NCBI GenBank assembly: GCA_035548835.1
Contig: DASZSB010000086.1
Location: 32,801 to 96,800 of the forward strand
Source: FEN-1219 sp035548835
Lineage (GTDB): Bacteria > Pseudomonadota > Gammaproteobacteria > Steroidobacterales > Rariloculaceae
Reading direction: 5' to 3'
Length of the DNA stretch: 64,000 nt
Shown: positions 58,405 through 64,000 of the stretch, one piece after another
Numbering within the stretch: position 1 is the stretch's first letter
Layout: each line of letters starts with the position of its first letter
Program-made: the position numbers and the translations under genes
Notes under the pieces: generated by a model
Told to the model about the DNA's origin: nothing
Seen by the model: only the letters and a program-made list of their open reading frames with translations
The model's database searches: none

Positions 58405-60009
58405 ATGGCAGAACCCGCTGAACGATCCGCACCCGCCGCCGCACCGCTCTATGCGCTGCTGCCGCCCGCGGTCAGACAAATCCTGCTGTTCGTCGGCCTG
58501 GCCGCTGCGGTGGCGGTCGGCGTGGCGATGGCGCTGTGGTCGCAGGGCGAGAACTACACGCCGCTCTTCTCGGGTCTCGCAGACCGCGATCTCGGCGAGA
58601 TCACGGCCCAGCTCGACAGCGCGAAGGTCCCCTACAAGCTCGACGCGGCGAACGGCAGCCTGCTGGTTCCGGCCGATCGCAAGTATCAGGTCCGGATGCA
58701 GCTGGCAGGCTCCGGCCTGCCGCGCGGCGCCGGTTTCGGCGTCGAGGAGATGCCGGAGCGCAGCACGTTCGGGCAGACCCCGTTCATGGAGAACGCGCTG
58801 TACGTGCATGCGGTCGAAACGGAGCTCGCGCGCAGCATCGGCAGTATGCAGCCGGTGCAACAGGCGCGCGTGCACCTCGCGCTGCCGCCACAATCCGCGT
58901 TCCTGCGCCAGAAACGCGAGCCGAGCGCATCGGTCATGCTGACGATGTACTCCGGCAGGCGCCTCGACGAGTCGCAGGTGCAGGCCGTGGTGCATCTGGT
59001 TGCGTCGAGCGTTCCGGACCTGACGCCCTCGCACGTCACCGTGGTCGACCAGAGCGGCAACCTTCTGACGGGCTCGCACGACGACTCCGCGAGCGCGCTC
59101 ACCAATTCGCAGTTCGAGTACCGCAAGCAGCTCGAGGAAGAGTACTCGCAGCGCATCCAGAATCTCGTGGGCTCGATCGTGGGTCCGGAACGCGTGCGCG
59201 CGACCGTCGCCGCCGAGGTCGACTTCACGCAGACCGAGCAGACGCGCGAGAGCTTCGATCCGAACGTGCAGATGGTCCGCAGCGAGCAGAGCAGCGAGGA
59301 CACGCGCCGCGGCGAAGGCGTGCAGGGCGTGCCGGGCGCGCTCAGCAATCAGCCGCCGCAGGTGGCGCGGCCGCCGGCCGCCGCGACCACGACCGCGAGC
59401 GCGGAGACGCCCGTCAGCTCGTCGAAGTCGCAGGTTCGCAACTTCGAGCTCGACAAGACCGTGAGCCACACGCGTCAGGCCGTCGGCTCGATAAAGCGCC
59501 TGTCGATCGGCGTGCTCGTCGACAACAAGCCGCCCGCGCAGGCGCGCGGCGCGTCGACGCCGCTGACGGAGCAGGAGATCGCCTCGCTCACGACGCTCGT
59601 GAAACAGGCCGTCGGCTTCGACGAGATGCGCGGCGACACGATCTCGGTCGTGAACTCCGCGTTCCAGGCGCCGGCGCAGGTCGCGCCGCCGCCGGCCACC
59701 CCGATGTGGCAGAACCCGCAGATCTGGAGCATCGGCCGGCAAGTGTTCGGCGGCCTGCTCGTGCTCGCGTTCGCCTACTTCGTGCTGCGGCCGATGATGC
59801 AGATCCTGACGCGGCCGCAGCCGATCGCGCCGGCACCCCTCACGCCCGAGTTCGCAGCGCAGCTGCAACCGGTCATGGTGGGTGGCCGCCCGATGGCGTT
59901 GCCGATGGGCTATGACGACAGGATGGCCGCGGCGCGCAGCGTCGCCGGCCAGGATCCGCGCCAGGTGGCGCAAGTGGTTCGCAGTTGGGTAGCGGAAGAC
60001 AATGGCTGA
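58405..60009 (+). CDS. fliF: Flagellar MS-ring protein FliF
   Basis: 534 residues. Membrane helix 1 (QILLFVGLAAAVAVGVAMAL, about 25-45), YscJ-like ring domains (YTPLFSGLADRDLGEITAQL onward), a long periplasmic region with the linker SNQPPQVARPPAA, membrane helix 2 (FGGLLVLAFAYFVLRPMM, about 448-465) and a short cytoplasmic tail ending VVRSWVAEDNG, the FliG-binding motif. It is the foundation of the basal body. The last 8 bp overlap fliG. Confidence 0.96.
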   Translation: MAEPAERSAPAAAPLYALLPPAVRQILLFVGLAAAVAVGVAMALWSQGENYTPLFSGLADRDLGEITAQLDSAKVPYKLDAANGSLLVPADRKYQVRMQLAGSGLPRGAGFGVEEMPERSTFGQTPFMENALYVHAVETELARSIGSMQPVQQARVHLALPPQSAFLRQKREPSASVMLTMYSGRRLDESQVQAVVHLVASSVPDLTPSHVTVVDQSGNLLTGSHDDSASALTNSQFEYRKQLEEEYSQRIQNLVGSIVGPERVRATVAAEVDFTQTEQTRESFDPNVQMVRSEQSSEDTRRGEGVQGVPGALSNQPPQVARPPAAATTTASAETPVSSSKSQVRNFELDKTVSHTRQAVGSIKRLSIGVLVDNKPPAQARGASTPLTEQEIASLTTLVKQAVGFDEMRGDTISVVNSAFQAPAQVAPPPATPMWQNPQIWSIGRQVFGGLLVLAFAYFVLRPMMQILTRPQPIAPAPLTPEFAAQLQPVMVGGRPMALPMGYDDRMAAARSVAGQDPRQVAQVVRSWVAEDNG

Positions 60010-61006
60010 AGCAGCGACGATCGGCGGCACGGAGCGCGCCGCAATTCTGTTGATGACGCTCGGTGAGCAGACGGCCGCGGCCGTGCTGCGTCACATGGAC
60101 GTGGAGGAAGTGCAGAAGCTCGGCAGCGCCATGGCCGGGCTCGCGGACGTGCCGCGCGAGCGCGTGACCGACGTGCTCGGGCAGCTGCTCGTGGCCGTGC
60201 AGGGCAAGACGTCCATCGGCATCGGTGGCAACGATTACCTGCGCAAGGTGCTGAACGACTCCCTCGGCGAGCGGCGCGCCAGCGCACTGCTCGGCCGCAT
60301 CGTGAAAGGCCGCGACTCGACAGGCATCGACGCCCTGAAATGGATGGACCCGCGTGCCGTGGCGGAGGTCGTCAAGGACGAGCACCCGCAGATCGTCGCG
60401 ACGATTCTGGCGCACCTGCCGAGTCAGCAGGCGGCCGACGTGCTGCGCACGTTCGAGCAGTCACTGCAGGCCGACGTGGCGTTGCGCGTCGCGCGGCTCG
60501 ACGAGGTGCCGGAGACGGCGCTGCAGGAGCTCGACGCCATCGTCGAGCGGCAGACGAAAGAGGCCGCGGCCGTGAAGACCGCGCGTCTGGGCGGCGTCAA
60601 GGCCGCCGCCGACATGATCAACCTGCTCGGCGCGGGCGCGCAGGGAACGATGATCGACGCGATCAAGAACGAGGACGCCGAGCTCGGCGAGCTCATCAAG
60701 GACGCGCTGTTCGTGTTCGAGAATCTGCTGAAGGTCGACGACCGCGGCATGCAGGCGATCCTGCGCGAGGTGCAGGCCGACACGCTCGCGACGGCGCTCA
60801 AGGGTGCCGACGAGGAGATCCGCGAGAAGGTGTTCAAGAACATGTCGAGCCGCGCGGCCGAGATCCTGCGCGACGACATTGCGACCAAGGGGCCGGTGCG
60901 TCTGAGCGAAGTGGAGCAGGCGCAGAAGGAGGTGCTCGCCGTGGCCCTGCGGCTCGCGGAGGAAGGCACCATCATGCTCGCGAGCGGCGGTGAGGAGTTC
61001 GTGTGA
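60002..61006 (+). CDS. fliG: Flagellar motor switch protein FliG
   Basis: 334 residues, standard. N-terminal GTERAAILLMTLGEQTAAAV, the middle EHPQIVATILAHLPSQQAAD (EHPQ motif that binds FliM), and the C-terminal torque helix region with KGADEEIREKVFKNMSSRAA and the terminal GGEEFV. It transmits torque between stator and rotor. Confidence 0.97.
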   Translation: MAEAATIGGTERAAILLMTLGEQTAAAVLRHMDVEEVQKLGSAMAGLADVPRERVTDVLGQLLVAVQGKTSIGIGGNDYLRKVLNDSLGERRASALLGRIVKGRDSTGIDALKWMDPRAVAEVVKDEHPQIVATILAHLPSQQAADVLRTFEQSLQADVALRVARLDEVPETALQELDAIVERQTKEAAAVKTARLGGVKAAADMINLLGAGAQGTMIDAIKNEDAELGELIKDALFVFENLLKVDDRGMQAILREVQADTLATALKGADEEIREKVFKNMSSRAAEILRDDIATKGPVRLSEVEQAQKEVLAVALRLAEEGTIMLASGGEEFV

Positions 61007-61653
61007 GCCGCTCGCGGATCATCGGCGCGGAGCAGGCCGTGGGCGCGGCCAGCTTCGATTTTCCGGCGGTCGATCAGTCGGCCGCGGATGCGTTGCGCGG
61101 TGCCGCGAAGGGCAGCGCGCACATGCTGACGGCCGGGCAGGTCGACGTGCTGCAGCGCCAGGCCCAGGAGGAAGCGCGGCAGCGCGGCTTCGAGGAAGGG
61201 CTCGCGGCCGGCAAGGCCGAGTTCGCGAGCCGCGTCGCGCGGCTCACGGCGCTCGGAGCCGCGTTTGCACAGCCGTTCCAGACGCTCGAGGAGTCCGTGG
61301 AGGAAGAGATCGTGGCGCTCGCGGTGCAGCTCGCCTGCCATCTCGTGCGCCGGGAGATCGAGCGCGACCCCGCCGTGCTGCAGGCGGCGGTGCACGACGG
61401 CCTGGCGGCGCTCGCGCCGAGCGTGCGCGACGTCACGCTGTATCTGCATCCCGACGACGCCGCGCTGTTCCGCAGTCACGCGCCGGCGCAGACCGACTTC
61501 AAGTTCAAGCTCGCGACCGATGCCTCGCTGGCCCGCGGCGACCTGCGCATCGCGAGCGCGACGTCGCTGGTGGACGGCAGCCTGGCCGCGCGCTGTGCGG
61601 AGATTCTCGCGGCGGTCCGGCTGGGCGGCCACGCCGAGGTGGCGAGCACGTGA
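61003..61653 (+). CDS. fliH: Flagellar export stator protein FliH
   Basis: 216 residues. GTG start overlapping the fliG stop. EEARQRGFEEGLAAGKAEFA carries the GxxxG-like helix, and the C-terminal half (LAVQLACHLVRREIERDPAV, LRIASATSLVDGSLAARC) matches the FliH/YscL fold. It regulates the FliI ATPase. Confidence 0.92.
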   Translation: MSRSRIIGAEQAVGAASFDFPAVDQSAADALRGAAKGSAHMLTAGQVDVLQRQAQEEARQRGFEEGLAAGKAEFASRVARLTALGAAFAQPFQTLEESVEEEIVALAVQLACHLVRREIERDPAVLQAAVHDGLAALAPSVRDVTLYLHPDDAALFRSHAPAQTDFKFKLATDASLARGDLRIASATSLVDGSLAARCAEILAAVRLGGHAEVAST

Positions 61654-63029
61654 GTCAGGTCCCGGACCCCGCCGCGTTCGGCACCCGCCTTGCCGCACGG
61701 CTCGCCGATCTGCGCCACGGCCCGTATCGCTCGCGAGGTTTCGTCGCGCACGGCGTGCTGCGGCGCATGACCGGCATGACGCTCGAAGCCACGGGTTGCG
61801 AAGCGCCCGTCGGCAGCCGCTGTCTCGTGGTGGATGGCGACGGCAGCACGGCCGAGACCGAGGTCGTCGGCTTCTCCGGCGACTCGCTGCTGCTCGTGGC
61901 CACCGATGAGCTCGGCGGCGTGAAGCCCGGCGCGCGCGTGATTCCGAGTCATCGCGTGTTCGAGGCCTGGGCCGGGCCCGGCTTGCTGGGGCGCGTGCTC
62001 GATGGCTCTGGCCAGCCGCTCGACGGCGGCGGGCCGCTGCGCTGCGAGGACCGCATCCGCCTCGCGCCACGCCCCATGAACCCGCTCGACCGGCGGCCGA
62101 TCCGCGAGCCGCTCGACGTCGGCGTGCGCTCGATCAACGGCTTGCTGACCGTCGGGCGCGGTCAGCGCCTGGGTCTCTTCGCCGGCAGCGGTGTCGGCAA
62201 GAGCGTGCTGCTCGGCATGATGACCCGCTTCACGACGGCCGACGTGATCGTCGTGGGGCTCGTCGGCGAGCGCGGCCGCGAGGTGCAGGATTTCGTCTCG
62301 CAGTATCTGACGAGCGTCACGCGCCGGCGCGCAGTCATCATCGCCACCCCGGCGGACCGTCCGCCGCTCGAGCGCGTGCACAGCGCGCTGCTCGCGACCA
62401 GCATCGCGGAGTACTTCCGCGATCAGGGCAAGAACGTGTTGCTGCTCATGGATTCGCTGACGCGCGTGGCGCAGGCGCAGCGCGAGATCGCGCTTGCGAT
62501 CGGCGAGCCGCCCGTCACGAAGGGCTACCCGGTGTCCGTGTTCGCGAAGCTGCCGCAGCTCGTGGAGCGCACCGGCAACGGCGGTCCGAACGGCGGGTCG
62601 ATCACGGCGTTCTACACGGTGCTGACGGAAGGCGACGACCCGAACGATCCCGTGGCCGACTCGGCGCGTGCCGTGCTCGACGGCCACATCGTGCTGTCGC
62701 GGCGCATTGCCGAGACCGGGCTGTATCCCGCGATCGACATCGAGGCGTCGATCAGCCGCCTGATGCCGCAGATCACCTCGCCGGAGCACCAGGCCCTGAT
62801 CCGGCGCTTCCGGCAGCTGAACTCGGCCTACAGCCAGAACCGCGATCTGATCACGATCGGCGCCTACGCCAGGGGCAGCGATCCGCGTGTCGACGAGGCC
62901 ATCCACTACTGGCCCGCGATCCAGAGATTCCTGCAGCAGGACGGCAACGAGTCGATCCCGTTCGCGAATAGTGTCGAAGCATTACAAGCGCTGTTCCGCA
63001 CGGAGCCGGCGCGTGAGGGCAACAGATGA
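61650..63029 (+). CDS. fliI: Flagellum-specific ATPase FliI
   Basis: 459 residues. Walker A GLFAGSGVGKSVLLGM (about 178-185), Walker B NVLLLMDSLTRVAQAQREIA, the catalytic-Glu segment VGLVGERGREVQDFV, and the conserved YPAIDIEASISRLMPQI. It powers substrate unloading at the export gate. GTG start overlaps the fliH stop (GTGA). Confidence 0.96.
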   Translation: MSQVPDPAAFGTRLAARLADLRHGPYRSRGFVAHGVLRRMTGMTLEATGCEAPVGSRCLVVDGDGSTAETEVVGFSGDSLLLVATDELGGVKPGARVIPSHRVFEAWAGPGLLGRVLDGSGQPLDGGGPLRCEDRIRLAPRPMNPLDRRPIREPLDVGVRSINGLLTVGRGQRLGLFAGSGVGKSVLLGMMTRFTTADVIVVGLVGERGREVQDFVSQYLTSVTRRRAVIIATPADRPPLERVHSALLATSIAEYFRDQGKNVLLLMDSLTRVAQAQREIALAIGEPPVTKGYPVSVFAKLPQLVERTGNGGPNGGSITAFYTVLTEGDDPNDPVADSARAVLDGHIVLSRRIAETGLYPAIDIEASISRLMPQITSPEHQALIRRFRQLNSAYSQNRDLITIGAYARGSDPRVDEAIHYWPAIQRFLQQDGNESIPFANSVEALQALFRTEPAREGNR

Positions 63030-63463
63030 ATCGTGCATCCCGCCTCGAGCCGATCGCCGAGTACGCCGGCAAGCTCGAGGACGAAGCCGCGCGCCGGCTG
63101 GCCGCCAGCGCGAGCGCCATTCAGGCCAAGGAACGTGAGGTCGAGCAGCTGCGCAGCTACCTCGCGGAGTACCGCCGCCGCGACGAGCAGGCGCCACCGT
63201 CCGCCGACCCGCTGCGCTGGCAGAACGGCCGGGCGTTCCTCGCGCGCCTGTGCGCCGCCGTGGCTGCGCAGGAAACCGAGCTGCAGAAGGCCGTGGAGCG
63301 GTACCGTCTCGAGGCCGAGCGCTGGCGCGAGTCGTACCGGCGCTCGAAATCGCTCGATCAGCTCATCGAGCGCGGCGAGCAGGAGCAGCGCCGGGAGCGG
63401 CAGAGGCGTGACCAGGCGGAGCTCGACGAGCTCGCGTTGCGGCGCTCGCTCGCCGATCAGTAG
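63026..63463 (+). CDS. fliJ: Flagellar export protein FliJ
   Basis: 145 residues of nearly continuous antiparallel coiled coil (EREVEQLRSYLAEYRRRDEQ; AAVAAQETELQKAVERYRLE; LIERGEQEQRRERQRRDQAE). Typical for FliJ, the central stalk of the FliI hexamer. Overlaps fliI by 4 bp (ATGA). Confidence 0.92.
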   Translation: MNRASRLEPIAEYAGKLEDEAARRLAASASAIQAKEREVEQLRSYLAEYRRRDEQAPPSADPLRWQNGRAFLARLCAAVAAQETELQKAVERYRLEAERWRESYRRSKSLDQLIERGEQEQRRERQRRDQAELDELALRRSLADQ

Positions 63464-63475
63464 CTGCCGCGCGGC

Positions 63476-63491
63476 TGGCACAGGTGTTGCA
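63476..63491 (+). promoter_or_regulatory. Sigma-54 promoter for fliK
   Basis: TGGCACAGGTGTTGCA: GG at 63477-63478, GC at 63489-63490, 10 bases between, perfect TTGCA -12. Predicted start near 63502, 30 bases before the fliK ATG. Confidence 0.85.
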
Positions 63492-63531
63492 CTGATGTCT
63501 GCATGATCGATTTCCCGGACATGCGGGGCGT

Positions 63532-64000
63532 ATGGAGCTCGTAGCCTCCTTACCCCCGGATCTGGCCGCCAGCGCAGACCCGACCGCCCGCGCCGCCGCG
63601 CCGCCGCTGCGTTCCAGCCGGCAGGACGATGCGGCCGCCGCCGCGTCCGCGCCATTCGATCTGCTGCTCGCGCTGCTGACCGTGCCGATGCCCACCGGCG
63701 AACGCTTGCCGGCCGCCGGCAATGCCTTGCCTGTCGCTGCCGACGACGTCAACGTCACGGACGGCGCTGCGAAGCCCGTCACCCCGCCTTCGCCCGGCGG
63801 CGCCGGCACGGATTTGCTGGCGCGCCTGAAGCTGTCCCTCGCAGCCGCCGAATCCGTTGCGCCCCCTGCCGTCGAGGCACCGCCGCCTGCGGATGCCAGC
63901 GCCGCGCAGGGTGCCGCGGTGGCGAAGCCTGCCGGCCCCGATCTGGCCGCGCCGGTACCGCTGCAGGTGCAGCCCGCCGCCGCCGAGTCGCCGGTGGCGG
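63532..64000 (+). CDS. fliK: Flagellar hook-length control protein FliK (N-terminal part, runs off right edge)
   Basis: 156 codons present, frame open to the end of the window. The sequence is a low-complexity Ala/Pro/Val/Asp-rich stretch beginning MELVASLPPDLAASADPTAR, as expected for the extended ruler half of FliK; the conserved C-terminal domain lies outside. The name rests on composition, the position after fliJ and the sigma-54 promoter in front. Confidence 0.72.
   Translation, partial: MELVASLPPDLAASADPTARAAAPPLRSSRQDDAAAAASAPFDLLLALLTVPMPTGERLPAAGNALPVAADDVNVTDGAAKPVTPPSPGGAGTDLLARLKLSLAAAESVAPPAVEAPPPADASAAQGAAVAKPAGPDLAAPVPLQVQPAAAESPVA

Overview
The window is high-GC, densely coded proteobacterial chromosome with no IS elements, phage genes, CRISPR arrays, rRNA or tRNA genes that I can see. 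The flagellar layout (flgBCDEFGHIJKL, flagellin, flaG, fliDST, fleQ-like, fleSR, fliEFGHIJK), sigma-54 and sigma-28 promoters in front of flagellar units, plus ttcA, oxyR, gloB and tatA, point to a gammaproteobacterium with a Pseudomonas-like flagellar hierarchy. A Steroidobacter/Nevskia-type lineage is plausible, but that is inference from gene content only.

Left part (1-36 kb) is mostly housekeeping and accessory metabolism. In order it holds: ygiQ (cut by the left edge); a small membrane protein with an XRE regulator; DUF1697 and DUF4389 proteins; an intergenic stretch of about 700 bp carrying two unusual small-RNA-scale elements (a 23-codon ORF with a full-length Shine-Dalgarno, and a sigma-54 promoter facing a stem-closed non-coding segment); tatA; secF without secD; a GNAT; an Lrp regulator divergent from a type-2 leuA; an amidase; an aminotransferase; a VOC protein; a TrkH potassium transporter; a MarR-controlled RND efflux pair; a spermidine-synthase-like methyltransferase fold; a tannase-family esterase; an oxyR operon; a TonB-domain protein; a kinase/response-regulator/TonB-domain operon; ttcA; a receiver-Ser/Thr-kinase fusion; an SRPBCC protein; a fumarylacetoacetate-hydrolase family protein; thrS; and gloB.

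Right part (36.9-64 kb) is one continuous flagellar island. Divergent sigma-54 promoters sit between flgA (minus) and flgB (plus). Downstream of flgA, a near-perfect sigma-28 promoter drives flgM-flgN and a CsrA paralogue with an insertion resembling that of RsmN/RsmF, followed by a single-domain PilZ protein. On the plus strand the rod, hook, ring and junction genes run to flgL. Flagellin has its own sigma-28 promoter and terminator; fliD, fleS and fliK each have a well-matched sigma-54 promoter. The gene in the fleQ position encodes only the AAA+ and HTH parts of FleQ. FleS-FleR are intact and flow into fliEFGHIJ and fliK (cut by the right edge).

Taken together the island shows a four-tier logic: FleQ-like activator and sigma-54, then FleSR and sigma-54, then sigma-28 held by FlgM, with a possible late post-transcriptional layer from the CsrA/RsmN-like protein. 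The most unusual items are this CsrA paralogue, the shortened FleQ, FlgH without a lipobox cysteine, the sigma-54-associated RNA candidate and the 23-codon ORF.
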